Origin: Runella sp. CRIBMP
GTDB lineage: Bacteria; Bacteroidota; Bacteroidia; Cytophagales; Spirosomataceae
Assembly (NCBI RefSeq): GCF_009905605.1
Contig: NZ_JAAAKZ010000018.1
Coordinates: 17,709-81,708 of the forward strand
Direction of reading: 5' to 3'
DNA length: 64,000 bases
Position 1 is the first letter of the stretch, and the number at the start of each line of letters is the position of its first letter. The notes beneath the pieces are model-generated. The model was given only the letters and a program-made list of their open reading frames with translations. It had not been told where the DNA came from and did not search any database. This document shows positions 17,724 through 28,251 of this stretch, in pieces. Both the position numbers and the translations under genes were made by a program.

Positions 17724-19412
17724 TTAATACCCGGCATTCTGTTTCAAATACCCAGGAATGTTGGAGGCCCCGTCAATGGCAGTTTGCGGAATCGGGAACA
17801 CCCGCTTGTTTTTGTCGGTGTTGGTTTTTTCGGTCCAAGTACCTTCGTATTTGCCAAAACGAATCATATCAGTCCGACGGAGCATTTCCCAGTAAAACTC
17901 AAATCCACGCTCACGGAATAACAGGTCGAGTGTCATGCTGGTAAGCGCGGGCGCAGGAGTGGTGGCCGTTCTGGCGGCTCTGACGAGGTTTACGTCGGAA
18001 AGGGCACTTGCGGCATCGTTGCTTTTGCGCAATTTGGCTTCGGCCCGCATCAAGTACACATCGGCCAAACGCAAGATGATGATGTCGGCTTCGCCGAAGT
18101 TACGCCCACTCACTGATTTTTTGCTGAATTCGTATTTTTCAACGCGGTAGCCCGTATTGTAGTTACTTCCAGCTACGGTAAAGTCAATCTGTTCCGTAAA
18201 ATCCACTGCCAGTGTAGGTTTATTACGAGTATCATGAAAAAGTTTGCCCACCTTCATTTTACCGTCGGGACATTTCAAAAACACCCCGTTTCTTCTGATA
18301 AGGCCATATTGTTGCCCACGCAGAATTCCCCGGTTGATATTGAAGTTTTCGGCCGCTACGCAAGAGTCAGCTGGGTTTGAGTAGATGCTCAAATTTTGCT
18401 TATAAAACCTCGGGTCTGCTGCTGCAGGGTCTTTGGGTGCATTGGCCGTTACCCACGTTCTGTAGAAATCAGGGGTGATACCTGGTCCATCCGTACCGTT
18501 GGCGTTTGGATAGGCTGGAAGCGGAAACTGGTCGCCCGATAGCGAGAAATAAGCCATCCGGTTATGTCCGTTCAAATCGGCCCGCTGGTCTACCGCAAAA
18601 ATCAATTCTTTGTTATTGTGATTATCATCGTTAAAAAGCGAGAAATAATCCCTTGACAACTGATACATACCTGAATTGATGATTTTATCGCTGTACTCAA
18701 CGACTTTATCCATGTCTTCGGGCTTAAAGGTAAATTGAGCGGCATACGGGTCGCGGTATACGGCGGCGTTTAGATACAAACGGGCCAAAAGTCCCCAAAC
18801 CACTCCTTTGGAAATGCGGCCAGGACCCACGTTCGGATCTACCAAAGGTTCGATGGCAAGAAGTTCACTTTTGATATATTCAACGGCCTCATCACCCCGG
18901 ATGATTTTTGAGTTTTCGCCCAAGTCATCTTTGACGAACACCAATCCAAACATATCAAGGGTCAGCATCGAATAATAAGCGCGCATACCTCTTGCTTCGG
19001 CCAAAAAGGTTTTTGCCGAGGGGTCATTGAGGGTTGGTAACGAATTGATGGCGGTAATGGAGCGTGACATTCCCTGCAAAATCAAATTCCAAGTGTTACG
19101 GATGTTGGGGTCGGTACTTGTATGTGTGTGCTGGTGCATGGCCAGATAGATACCATTGTCACCCCAGTCGGTGCCGCCTCGGTAGGGGAGAATGGCCTCG
19201 TCGGTCGAGATTTCTTGTAGGGCAAAATAGTTGGTATGCTGAAAAATATTGGGTAACAATGCATACACGGGTGAGATGATTCCTTCGGCGGCTTGCTTGT
19301 CAGAAAGTCCTGATGCTGATGCTTCGTCCAATACAATTTCGTTGAGATTGGTACAACTGCTGAGCACCATTAGCCCAACGGTTGTCACTAATATAGATAG
19401 TTTCTTTTTCAT
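17724..19412 (-). CDS. SusD/RagB-family surface lipoprotein (pair 2)
   Basis: 562 residues. Lipobox LSSC (MVLSSCTNLNE) after a short hydrophobic signal. SusD features: AEARGMRAYYSMLTLDMFG (helix with the usual A-E-A-R-x-x-R), GLLARLYLNAAVY, ILRLADVYLMRAEAKLR, DVNLVRAAR, FRERGFEFYWEMLRRTDMIRFG, and a terminal LKQNAGY. The start ATG lies 11 bases after the SusC 2 stop, so the two are one transcript. Surface substrate-binding partner of SusC 2. Its sequence differs from pairs 1 and 3 (no Cys-Cys motif), so it probably handles a different ligand. Confidence 0.95.
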   Translation of the reverse strand: MKKKLSILVTTVGLMVLSSCTNLNEIVLDEASASGLSDKQAAEGIISPVYALLPNIFQHTNYFALQEISTDEAILPYRGGTDWGDNGIYLAMHQHTHTSTDPNIRNTWNLILQGMSRSITAINSLPTLNDPSAKTFLAEARGMRAYYSMLTLDMFGLVFVKDDLGENSKIIRGDEAVEYIKSELLAIEPLVDPNVGPGRISKGVVWGLLARLYLNAAVYRDPYAAQFTFKPEDMDKVVEYSDKIINSGMYQLSRDYFSLFNDDNHNNKELIFAVDQRADLNGHNRMAYFSLSGDQFPLPAYPNANGTDGPGITPDFYRTWVTANAPKDPAAADPRFYKQNLSIYSNPADSCVAAENFNINRGILRGQQYGLIRRNGVFLKCPDGKMKVGKLFHDTRNKPTLAVDFTEQIDFTVAGSNYNTGYRVEKYEFSKKSVSGRNFGEADIIILRLADVYLMRAEAKLRKSNDAASALSDVNLVRAARTATTPAPALTSMTLDLLFRERGFEFYWEMLRRTDMIRFGKYEGTWTEKTNTDKNKRVFPIPQTAIDGASNIPGYLKQNAGY

Positions 19413-19423
19413 CGTTCTTAATG

Positions 19424-22400
19424 TTAAAATGTAACGTTCAAACCAAAAATGAGCGATTTGGCTTTGGGATAACTCAAGTAATCAATACCGTAGGACGAAA
19501 TTCCGTTGATGGTCCGGTCGGTGTTTACTTCTGGGTCATACCCATCATATTTAGTAATTACGAATAAGTTTTGGGCCGTGGCCGAAACCCGAATTCCCGC
19601 AATCCATTTGTTGATTCCCAACGCTTTGGTGTTGAGGTTATACCCCAATGAAAGGTTGTTTAATCGGAAAAATGCCCCGTCTTTCAGGTAACGTGTTGAA
19701 ACAGGCGCCGCATTGTTGACCGACTCATTGGCCGCCGCAATTGCCTCCGCCGTGGTGTTGATTCCTTTCGATAATCTCAGTTTATAGAAGTTTGCGTTGG
19801 CAGTGTTGTCATAGATTTTGTTTCCCGACACACCATTAAAGTTAGCTACTAAATCAAGACCTTTGTAGGCAATGCTACCGTTGAAGTTGAATTGTTTTGT
19901 GGGTAAAGCACTGCCAGCCGTTACGCGGTCTTTATCGGTCACGATACCGTCGCCGTCGGCATCCAAATAGGTGCTGATTCCTTTGTCGTCAAAACCTGTG
20001 AATTGTTTCAGATAAAAAGTACCGATGGGCTGGTCATTGATGTAGCCGTTGATGGTGGCTGAAGTTAGCCCCGAACCAGAAGCTGAGCCAGAAGGGATAA
20101 CTGAGTATGGAGAATTGGTTACGTTGTTTTTGATAAACGTTACGTTCCCCCCAATGTCAAACCGCAATCCGTTTGTCCCGATGTGGCGATAGTTTAATTC
20201 CAATTCCACCCCTTGGTTTTTGATGGTCATGTCGGCTACATTGGTCCAAAAAGTACCTGCGGGCTGAACGGGGTCAGCGGGGATTACTTCCAATAAAATA
20301 TTGTTGGATAGTTTGGTGAAATAGTCGATTGTACCCGACAATGCCCCGTTGAACAACCCAAAATCAAGCCCTACGTCGGTCTGTGTTGATACTTCCCACT
20401 GAATGTTGGGATTGGCTAGTCGAGAGTAGGAAGTGCCGGGAGCGTAGGCGCCTGTGGGGTACAAAGGATAGCTGGTGGTACCTGATACCTGTGATGTAAA
20501 CAAGGCTTGGGTAATTTTGGAAGGGATTTCTTGGTTACCGGTTTTTCCCCAACCCGCGCGCAGTTTCAAATCACTAAATGGCAATGATTTTAGGAACTCT
20601 TCCTCCGAAAGTCTCCAACCTAATGAGAACGAAGGGAAAATTCCGTATTTGTTATTAGAACCGAATTTAGAAGAACCGTCGGCGCGTACCGTGGCCGTCA
20701 TCAAATAGCGGTCTTTGTATTGGTAGTTTACCCGCGAGAAGAATGATTGCAACTCGTTGACCACGGCATAACCGCCCGGTTTGTTGTTGGCCAATGTCAA
20801 TTCTTGTCCAAGTCCTGGATTGTAAATCGGTTCGATGCCCGAAATCGGGAATTTATTGATGCTGTTGTTACGGCCCTGAACAAATATTTTCTGGTACGAA
20901 TGTCCTACCAACGCCGAGAGACTATGGTCGGTTTGGTTCAACGTATATGTCAGATAGTTTTCAATCAGCTTGTTGTTGTTGTAAGTATAGATGGTTTCGA
21001 GGCGTCCATCTTGCAAAGGCACTGCGTTGGGCAAAGACTGCAAATCACGCACGGAATTGGAGTTGTCGATACCAAAGTTGAGTTTGTACACCAAGCCTTT
21101 GATGATGGTAAACGAAGGAGAGATATTACCAATCACTCGGTTGATTTTGGTAATATCTTTTTCCAATTTCAAAGTAATCAATGGATTCACTCCGCTGGCG
21201 TATCTGAAAGGCTCGCCGTTGGTATCATACGCAGGGTACGTAGGATTGGCTGAAATAGCACCACCCAACATTGCCCCAAATGGTGGGCGCTCATTTTGGG
21301 TATAACTTGCGTTCAAATTCACATCAATGCTCAGACGGTCGTTTAGTAATTTTTGGTTTACGTTAATACGGCCTGTATAGCGGTTGAGTTGGTTGTTTTT
21401 CAAGATACCTTCTTGGTTCTGTAAGCCCAACGAAGCATAGTACGTCAGTTTGTCGGCACCACCTCCAAAAGACAAGTTGTGGTTTTGTGTATAAGCCGTT
21501 CTGGTCACTTCTTTCTGCCAGTCGGTATTGGCTTTTAAATCTTCCAACACGCCGCCTACTGCTGGCACCTGCTTACGGTATTCATCAGCCGTAAACACAT
21601 CCAATGCCCGAGCCATGGTGGAGATTCCGACGTTTGAGGAAAAAGTAAGGCTTGAAAAACCCGCTTTCCCTTTTTTTGTCGTAATCAACACCACGCCATT
21701 TGCGCCCCGTGAACCATAAATAGCGGTTGCTGAAGCATCTTTCAGTACGTCGATGGACTCAATATCCTGCGGGTTAAGAAAGGTCAGTGGATTGGTGGCC
21801 CCCCCAGTACTGGAGTTGTCTAATGCCATACCATCAATCACAAAAAGAGGAGTACTGCCCGTGCGTACACCGCCTGGCCCTCTGATGGTGATGGACTGCG
21901 AACCGCCGGGCTCGCCGCTGGCGGAGGTGACATTGACCCCCGCTACTTTTCCTTGCAAAAGCTGCTCGGGCGAGTTGATGATTCCTTTGTTGAAATCGGT
22001 GGTTTTGAGGGATTTTACCGAACCTGTCATGTCTTTTTTGGTGGTGCTTCCGTAGCCGATAACGACCACCTGCGCCAAATCGGAGGCGCTAGATTTGAGC
22101 GCAACGTCTACGGCATTGCGGGCACCCACGACGATTTCCATTTTTTCATAACCTATAAAACCAATGACCAATACGGCTTTATCATCGGGTACAGACAGCG
22201 TGTAGTTTCCGTTTGCGTCGGTGTTGGTTCCGCGTTGCGTGCCTTTAATCACGACGCTACAGCCCGCCAAAGGCTCATTGGTAGTGGCATCGGTGACGCG
22301 GCCCGTTACGGTTTTGTCGGTGGTTTTTACCACGGAAGGAGCGGAGGCGCTTGTTATCTGAGGAGTGGCAATCATAGCCCCCCCTACCAACAACGACCAT

Positions 22401-22441
22401 AACAGCCACTTCGGGGACCTCAAGTTGTAGAAATTGTTCAT
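19424..22441 (-). CDS. SusC/RagA-family TonB-dependent transporter (pair 2)
   Basis: 1005 residues from the ATG at 22441 (MNNFYNLRSPKW); the frame extends 13 codons further up to 22480, but the internal start gives a normal signal peptide ending TSASA. CarboxypepD_reg-like domain at about 40-115, VVVIGYG box, plug to about 250 (ITIRGPGGVRTGSTPLFVID, AIYGSRGANGVVLITTKKG), then the barrel, with the EF-hand-like DADGDGIVTDKDRV and a C-terminal FGLNVTF. Outer membrane importer for an unidentified oligomer, TonB-driven. Divergent from SusC 3 across a 576-bp regulatory gap that contains a palindromic operator-like site. Confidence 0.95.
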   Translation of the reverse strand: MNNFYNLRSPKWLLWSLLVGGAMIATPQITSASAPSVVKTTDKTVTGRVTDATTNEPLAGCSVVIKGTQRGTNTDANGNYTLSVPDDKAVLVIGFIGYEKMEIVVGARNAVDVALKSSASDLAQVVVIGYGSTTKKDMTGSVKSLKTTDFNKGIINSPEQLLQGKVAGVNVTSASGEPGGSQSITIRGPGGVRTGSTPLFVIDGMALDNSSTGGATNPLTFLNPQDIESIDVLKDASATAIYGSRGANGVVLITTKKGKAGFSSLTFSSNVGISTMARALDVFTADEYRKQVPAVGGVLEDLKANTDWQKEVTRTAYTQNHNLSFGGGADKLTYYASLGLQNQEGILKNNQLNRYTGRINVNQKLLNDRLSIDVNLNASYTQNERPPFGAMLGGAISANPTYPAYDTNGEPFRYASGVNPLITLKLEKDITKINRVIGNISPSFTIIKGLVYKLNFGIDNSNSVRDLQSLPNAVPLQDGRLETIYTYNNNKLIENYLTYTLNQTDHSLSALVGHSYQKIFVQGRNNSINKFPISGIEPIYNPGLGQELTLANNKPGGYAVVNELQSFFSRVNYQYKDRYLMTATVRADGSSKFGSNNKYGIFPSFSLGWRLSEEEFLKSLPFSDLKLRAGWGKTGNQEIPSKITQALFTSQVSGTTSYPLYPTGAYAPGTSYSRLANPNIQWEVSTQTDVGLDFGLFNGALSGTIDYFTKLSNNILLEVIPADPVQPAGTFWTNVADMTIKNQGVELELNYRHIGTNGLRFDIGGNVTFIKNNVTNSPYSVIPSGSASGSGLTSATINGYINDQPIGTFYLKQFTGFDDKGISTYLDADGDGIVTDKDRVTAGSALPTKQFNFNGSIAYKGLDLVANFNGVSGNKIYDNTANANFYKLRLSKGINTTAEAIAAANESVNNAAPVSTRYLKDGAFFRLNNLSLGYNLNTKALGINKWIAGIRVSATAQNLFVITKYDGYDPEVNTDRTINGISSYGIDYLSYPKAKSLIFGLNVTF

Positions 22442-23017
22442 ATAATAAACAGTTATTTGTTTGTAAATAAAGCTTTGCAAAGGTCAGGCTCACCCGTTAA
22501 CAAATTGTTACGTGAGCATTATCGAACCATTATGTTTAGCAATTGTAAAATTTAGATAAGCGTAAAATGAACTCCTCGAAAATTTTAAAGAAGGGATTCT
22601 ATAAAAAACAGGAGAACGCCGAAGCACTGAATGAAGGAGAAGAAAAAGGTAAAAAGTTAATCATAAGGTATTGCGATTATGAATTAGATGGAGTTAGGAA
22701 GGTAATTTCGGTACAATAGTATAATTGAATTTTTTAAATAAAAAATATGATTGGCATCAATGGCTATGCAAACGTTTGAAATTGTAGAATAAACCGAATG
22801 CTCTCAACTTGATTTCAGAGTAAAGGTAGAATGAACTGATAATAATAGCTGAAAATGTTTAATGTATAGATAAATCCCTGAAAGGGCAGGACAAACAAAG
22901 ACTTTTTGGTTTTTATTTTTTTGAAATAATTCAAGTAAAAATGTTGCTTATGCTTGTTTTAAAGCAAGGTTACAGTTTTACTGTGCCGTTTAGCTCACTT
23001 AATTTATCTAACAAAAC
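22442..23017. other. 576-bp divergent regulatory region between SusC 2 and SusC 3
   Basis: AT-rich, without an ORF of note. It must hold the promoters of both SusCD operons. The main visible signal is the palindrome at 22769-22778. A near match to the -7 box (TATGCTTG, about 70 bases before SusC 3) has no properly spaced TTTG. Confidence 0.55.
22769..22778. promoter_or_regulatory. Palindrome CAAACGTTTG, possible operator
   Basis: A 10-bp perfect palindrome centred on a CG, the pattern bound by many LacI/GalR-family repressors, lying roughly 330 bases from SusC 2 and 240 bases from SusC 3. No LacI-type gene is in the window, so the binding protein would be encoded elsewhere. The match may be chance. 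Confidence 0.3.
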
Positions 23018-26000
23018 ATGAAAAAACATCTTTACCTAGCCACACTTTTGTGGCTTTGTGCGCTTAGTTCGTGGGCGCAAAGCCGCTTAACAGGGCGCGT
23101 TACCGACGCCGCTGAAAGTATCCCACTTCCAGGGGTAAGTGTCCTACTGAAAGGCACTAACACGGGAGTCACTACCGATGGAGAAGGTCGATTTAGCCTT
23201 CCAAATGCCGCTTCAAACAGTGTATTGGTCGTTTCTTACATTGGTTATATTTCGCAGGAAATCACCGTTGGAAATCGTACGAATATTGACGTTGCCTTGG
23301 CAGTCGATGTAAAATCACTCTCTGAAGTTGTGGTGACAGGGTATGCCAGTCAACGCAAAAAAGACATTACGGGAGCCGTAACGGTGGTCAATGCCAAAGA
23401 ATTGACGGCAGTGCCAGCGGCCAGCGTCACACAGATGCTTCAAGGACGGGCATCGGGGGTAGTGGTTGGAAATGACAACTCTCCTGGAGGAGGGACCATG
23501 GTGCGTATCCGTGGGTTTGGTTCTATCAACAACAACAGCCCGCTGTATGTAATTGACGGTGTCCCTACTCAAGGAACGCTTAATCAGATCAACCCCAACG
23601 ATATTGAATCGATGCAGGTGTTGAAAGATGCTTCTGCCGCTTCTATCTACGGCGCACGTGCCGCCAACGGGGTAGTTATCATTACCACTAAAAAAGGAAA
23701 AACGGGTGAGCCAAGCATTACGTTTGATTTCTACAGTGGTACACAACGCCCTGGCAAGATGCTGGACTTATTAAATACCCAGGAATTGGGGGAGTATCTT
23801 TACCAATCTGAACTCGGCGCTGGAAAAAACCCGTCGGTTACTTCACCATCGGCCCAGTATAAGTTTGGCCCTAACGGCGAGCAAACCATTGCTGATTATA
23901 TCTATCCCAACGTTTACGGAGCGCTTCCTTCCAACTATACTTATACCAATGACATCGCTGATCCTAATTTGGGCAGAACGGCTTTTAACATCACCAAAGC
24001 CAACAAAGAAGGAACCAACTGGCAGGATGTTATTTTTGACCCTGCACCGATTGCTAACTTCCAAATAGGTGCAACAGGCGGTTCAAAATCAGGTAAATAT
24101 GCCATTTCGGCCAATTACTTCAAGCAAGATGGTATTTTGAGATACACGAAGTATGACCGCTACTCATTGCGTGCCAATACCGAATTTACCAAAGGAAAAG
24201 TGACAATCGGTGAGAACTTCACCTTCTCATATGACGAAAGACAGGGTATCACCAACAACGATGAGTCAAACCCTATCATGTTTGCGATTCGTGTACACCC
24301 GATCATTCCGGTATTTGACATTACGGGCGGTCCAGTAGCGTTGGGCGGAACCAACACGTCACCTTACAATGGTTTTGCTGGAAGCCGGGGCAGTAACTTA
24401 GGAAATGCTCCCAACCCATTGGCAAGATTATATCGAGAAAAAGATAACATCACCAAAGGCTCACACGTATTTGGAAACGTATTTGCCGAAGCAGAAATTA
24501 TCCCTGGCTTAAAGGCCAGAACTAGCTTGGGCCTTGAGTATAATCAGTACAACCGCTCCGAGTATTTTCACCGCGACATTGAGGCGGCTGAAGCAAGAAA
24601 TGCCAATAGCTTAAACGTAATCAATAACTTTGACCGCTCATTGACGTGGTTCAACACATTGAATTACAACAAAACCTTTGGTGTTCATTCATTGAATGTA
24701 TTGGTAGGAACCGAAGCCGTCAAAACCTATGCAGTAGGTTTTCAGGCCAGCCGAAGCAGCTTTGCTTTTGATGATTTAGACTATCGTTATTTGGATGCGG
24801 GTTCGGCCGCAGGCTTGAACAACGCTGGCGCGGGTGCAACTTTGAGCTCGCTGTTCTCTCAGTTCGGAAAAGTAAACTACTCGTACAAAGAACTTCTCTT
24901 GGCCGACTTCACCCTTCGCCGCGACGGTTCTTCACGTTTCTCGGCGGCCAACCGCTACGGGGTATTCCCCGCGTTTTCGGTGGGTTTGCGCATGACTGAA
25001 CTTGCCTTCATGCGGGAAGTGAAGTTTATCAACGATTTGAAAGTACGCGTAGGTTGGGGTAAAACGGGTAACCAGTTGATTCCTAACGTGTATAACGCTT
25101 ATACGTTATACGCACCTGATCCTTTAAACAACGCATATGACATCAACGGTACGGGTTCTTCAATTGTCGGTGGATTTGACTTGGTACAGTTTGGTAACAC
25201 AAATGGTAAATGGGAAACAAATACATCCACTAACTTTGGTATCGACGCCGTTTTATTAAACAACAAAATGGAATTTGTATTAGACGTTTATAACCGTCTA
25301 ACGACCGATATGTTGACCCAAATTGCAATTCCAAGAACGGCAGGTTCGGGTACAATTCCTTTCACCAACATCGGTGAAGTACAAAACCGTGGTTTTGACA
25401 TTGGCCTTAACTTCCGGGATAAAAAAGGTGACTTCCGCTATCAGGTAGGCGTGAATTTTGGGCACTACAAAAACGAAGTGAAGAAATTGAACGATGACCC
25501 CAATGCCACGGTATTTGGTTTCACCACTCGTTTGCCAGCTATCTCGGCTACCAAAGCAGGCTTGCCCATTGCCAGTTACTATGGATACATCGTGGATGGT
25601 GTAATCAAAGATAAAGCAGAAGCCGACGCCGCCCCTAAATTTGGAACTTATACCCGTGAAGGTACTTTCAAATTCAGAGACATCAATGGTGACGGTATCA
25701 TTACGGCTGCCGACCGTACCATCATGGGCAATCCTCACCCTGACTTTACGTACGGTATCAACGTAAATCTTGGCTATAAAAACTGGGATTTGACAATGTT
25801 TGGTCAAGGTGTACAAGGCAACCAAATCTTCAACTATGTGAGATATTGGACTGACTTTAACGTATTCCAAGGCAACAGATCGAAGGATATGCTTTACAAT
25901 TCATGGAAAAAACCAGGTGATGATGCAAAATTGCCCCGCTTGAATTCTGGCGATGCCATCAGTCAGCAGGTTTCTTCTTATTTCCTCGAAGACGGCTCGT

Positions 26001-26251
26001 ACTTGCGCCTGAAAAACATTCAGTTGACGTATACCCTTCCTACTTCTCTCTTGAAAAAAGCAGGATTGGCTTCGGCGCAAGTGTATGTACAAGGACAAAA
26101 CATCTTGACGCTTACCAAATACAGCGGACTTGACCCTGATATCAACCTCAGAAGATCAGGTAATGACAACCAGGATATTCACATGGGTGTTGACGAAGGT
26201 GCCTATCCAGTGGCAAAGTCGTACATCGTTGGATTGCGTTTTGGTTTTTAA
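23018..26251 (+). CDS. SusC/RagA-family TonB-dependent transporter (pair 3)
   Basis: 1077 residues. Signal peptide MKKHLYLATLLWLCALSSWA before QSRLTGRV; CarboxypepD_reg-like domain about 22-100; VVVTGYA box; plug with VRIRGFGSINNNSPLYVIDG and SIYGARAANGVVIITTKKG; barrel ending LRFGF; EF-hand-like DINGDGIITAADRT. It resembles SusC 1 in length and in many segments (NKEGT-W, RRDGSSRF, LTKYSGLDPD near the end), pointing to an old duplication. Outer membrane importer of unknown oligomer; SusD 3 follows 34 bases downstream. Confidence 0.95.
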   Translation: MKKHLYLATLLWLCALSSWAQSRLTGRVTDAAESIPLPGVSVLLKGTNTGVTTDGEGRFSLPNAASNSVLVVSYIGYISQEITVGNRTNIDVALAVDVKSLSEVVVTGYASQRKKDITGAVTVVNAKELTAVPAASVTQMLQGRASGVVVGNDNSPGGGTMVRIRGFGSINNNSPLYVIDGVPTQGTLNQINPNDIESMQVLKDASAASIYGARAANGVVIITTKKGKTGEPSITFDFYSGTQRPGKMLDLLNTQELGEYLYQSELGAGKNPSVTSPSAQYKFGPNGEQTIADYIYPNVYGALPSNYTYTNDIADPNLGRTAFNITKANKEGTNWQDVIFDPAPIANFQIGATGGSKSGKYAISANYFKQDGILRYTKYDRYSLRANTEFTKGKVTIGENFTFSYDERQGITNNDESNPIMFAIRVHPIIPVFDITGGPVALGGTNTSPYNGFAGSRGSNLGNAPNPLARLYREKDNITKGSHVFGNVFAEAEIIPGLKARTSLGLEYNQYNRSEYFHRDIEAAEARNANSLNVINNFDRSLTWFNTLNYNKTFGVHSLNVLVGTEAVKTYAVGFQASRSSFAFDDLDYRYLDAGSAAGLNNAGAGATLSSLFSQFGKVNYSYKELLLADFTLRRDGSSRFSAANRYGVFPAFSVGLRMTELAFMREVKFINDLKVRVGWGKTGNQLIPNVYNAYTLYAPDPLNNAYDINGTGSSIVGGFDLVQFGNTNGKWETNTSTNFGIDAVLLNNKMEFVLDVYNRLTTDMLTQIAIPRTAGSGTIPFTNIGEVQNRGFDIGLNFRDKKGDFRYQVGVNFGHYKNEVKKLNDDPNATVFGFTTRLPAISATKAGLPIASYYGYIVDGVIKDKAEADAAPKFGTYTREGTFKFRDINGDGIITAADRTIMGNPHPDFTYGINVNLGYKNWDLTMFGQGVQGNQIFNYVRYWTDFNVFQGNRSKDMLYNSWKKPGDDAKLPRLNSGDAISQQVSSYFLEDGSYLRLKNIQLTYTLPTSLLKKAGLASAQVYVQGQNILTLTKYSGLDPDINLRRSGNDNQDIHMGVDEGAYPVAKSYIVGLRFGF

Positions 26252-26285
26252 TCTTAGTTGACAATCATTATTCTTGAATCATAAA

Positions 26286-28049
26286 ATGAAAAAAATAATC
26301 TCATTACTAGTCTTGGTCGGTTTGAGTTTCTCATGTTCTGAGAGCTTCTTTGACCTAAAGCCTCAGGGGCGGGCTTCCTTGGAGCAGTTAAGTAATAAAA
26401 ACGGGGTGAACGCCTTATTGATAGGAGCTTACTCTCTTATGGACGGTGTTGGTGCAGGAAATACAGGACGTCAATCCACGATTTCAAATTATGTGTTTGG
26501 TGGAATCAGTAGCGACGACGCCGTAAAAGGAACCGATGCCGGTGACCAGCCAGAGCAGTCGTTTATCGAACAATACAACTGGCTTTCTGACAATACCTAT
26601 TTCCTCGGAAAATGGTGGCACTCTTACGACGGTGTGGCCCGTTGCAACGAAGTGATTCAAATTGTGAGTAGCGCAGCCGTAAAAGATATGACCGAGGCTG
26701 AAAAAACGCAGGTGATTGCCGAAGCACGTTTTTTGAGAGCGCACTACCACTTTGAAGCCAAAAAAATGTGGAATAAAGTGCCATTTATCGACGAGAAAGT
26801 CTACGTTGCTTCTGACCCCAATTCCACAAAAGTGCCTAACACCGAAGATATTTGGCCTAAAATTGAAGCAGATTTTGATTTTGCTGCCAAAAATCTTCCT
26901 GCTGTTCAGGCCCAGAAAGGCCGTGCTACGCAGTGGGCTGCTAAATCGTATTTGGCTAAGGCCATGATTTTTCAGAAAAAATGGGCGGCAGCAAAAACGT
27001 TGTTGGAAGATGTTTTGAAAAATTCGGGTAAAAAGCTGGTTGCTAACTACCACGACAATTACAGAACGACGGGCAACAACAATAGCGAGTCAATTTTTGA
27101 AGTTCAGTTTTCGGTCAATGACGGTACCAACGGAAACAACGGAAATGCTGGAGATAACCTAAATTGGCCGTATTCGGCAACGGCTCCAGGACGTGGGTGC
27201 TGCGGTTTTTATCAGCCTTCACACAACTTAGTAAATGCGTTCAAAACAGAAAATGGCCTTCCAATGATTGGAGCTGCGGCTGACGGTACTGCTGATACCT
27301 ACAACAAAGTAGATTTACCCAATGACCAAGGAATCACTGCTTCTACGGCTTTTACCCTTGATAAATCGGTTCCTGTTGACCCACGTTTGGACTGGACGGT
27401 GGGTCGTCGTGGTGTGAATTTCCTTGATTGGGGCCCAATGCCTGGCTCAACTTGGATTCGTGACCAAGCGTATGCTGGACCGTTTACGGGTAAAAAATGG
27501 ATGTATTACTTGTCGGAAGAAAACAGCACTACGCACTCAACTAGCAAGCGTAACGTAAACAATAACTACCGTTTGTTGAAGTTATCGCACGTTATTTTGT
27601 GGTTGGCAGAATGCGAAGTAGAATTGGGCAATTTGGCTGCTGCCGAAGGTTACGTAAACCAAATTCGTTTGCGTGCCAAAAATGGATCGGTTCAGGATGC
27701 TTCTGTAACATACCAGGTTGATGCCTATCCTGCGGGTACTTTTGCCGCCAAAGGCGCTGATTATGCCCGCAACGCCGTTCGGATGGAACAACGCCTGGAA
27801 TTTGCGATGGAAGGCCACCGCTTCTTCGACTTGGTTCGTTGGGGCATTGCCGAAAAAGTGTTGAACAAATATGCCGCCGAAGAATCAGTGCCGGGCACTG
27901 AGCCTTCTGGACGTAAATTCAATAAGCGAGGTTATATGGCTGGAAAAGTATTTACTTCTAAAAATAATTATTTCCCGATTCCTCAGGATGAAATCCTGAA
28001 CAGCCAAAAAGATGGCAAGCCTACTTTGACCCAGAATACAGGGTACTAA
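26286..28049 (+). CDS. SusD/RagB-family surface lipoprotein (pair 3)
   Basis: 587 residues from the ATG at 26286 (MKKIISLLVLVG); an in-frame TTG at 26274 is less likely. Lipobox LSFSC, then SESFFDLKPQG. Shares with SusD 1 the segments AEARFLRAHYHFEAKK, WPKIEADF, a Cys-Cys motif (GRGCCGFYQPSHNL), TVGRRGVNFLDW and FAMEGHRFFDLVRWGIAEK, and ends TQNTGY, so pairs 1 and 3 are paralogous. Surface ligand-binding lid of SusC 3. The operon ends at the terminator at 28058. Confidence 0.95.
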   Translation: MKKIISLLVLVGLSFSCSESFFDLKPQGRASLEQLSNKNGVNALLIGAYSLMDGVGAGNTGRQSTISNYVFGGISSDDAVKGTDAGDQPEQSFIEQYNWLSDNTYFLGKWWHSYDGVARCNEVIQIVSSAAVKDMTEAEKTQVIAEARFLRAHYHFEAKKMWNKVPFIDEKVYVASDPNSTKVPNTEDIWPKIEADFDFAAKNLPAVQAQKGRATQWAAKSYLAKAMIFQKKWAAAKTLLEDVLKNSGKKLVANYHDNYRTTGNNNSESIFEVQFSVNDGTNGNNGNAGDNLNWPYSATAPGRGCCGFYQPSHNLVNAFKTENGLPMIGAAADGTADTYNKVDLPNDQGITASTAFTLDKSVPVDPRLDWTVGRRGVNFLDWGPMPGSTWIRDQAYAGPFTGKKWMYYLSEENSTTHSTSKRNVNNNYRLLKLSHVILWLAECEVELGNLAAAEGYVNQIRLRAKNGSVQDASVTYQVDAYPAGTFAAKGADYARNAVRMEQRLEFAMEGHRFFDLVRWGIAEKVLNKYAAEESVPGTEPSGRKFNKRGYMAGKVFTSKNNYFPIPQDEILNSQKDGKPTLTQNTGY

Positions 28050-28057
28050 CATATTTC

Positions 28058-28115
28058 TTTTTTATCACAAAAAAGGCTCCGCAGTTTGCTGTGGAGCTTT
28101 TTTTGTGATAAAAAA
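28058..28115. terminator. Long terminator after SusCD pair 3
   Basis: Arms 28058-28084 and 28089-28115 pair over about 25 bases (TTTTTTATCACAAAAAAG with its complement, then GCTCCGCAG/CTGTGGAGC with a wobble) around a TTTG loop. The central A and T runs allow termination on either strand. Confidence 0.9.
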
Positions 28116-28251
28116 CTCAAAATAACTTGGTTTTAGATTACTGTTTAAACCATTGAACGACTTGTTTTTCTAAGGGAAGAATAGAGAAACAAATCAGCGC
28201 ATTTTGAGGCGTTTGATTATAATCAATGTGCTACCTTAAACAGTATAAAAT

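Noticed and set aside
25298..27053. Minus-strand open frames of about 190 codons antisense to SusC 3 and SusD 3
   Set aside because: Shadows of the strongly supported SusC and SusD genes; no family features.
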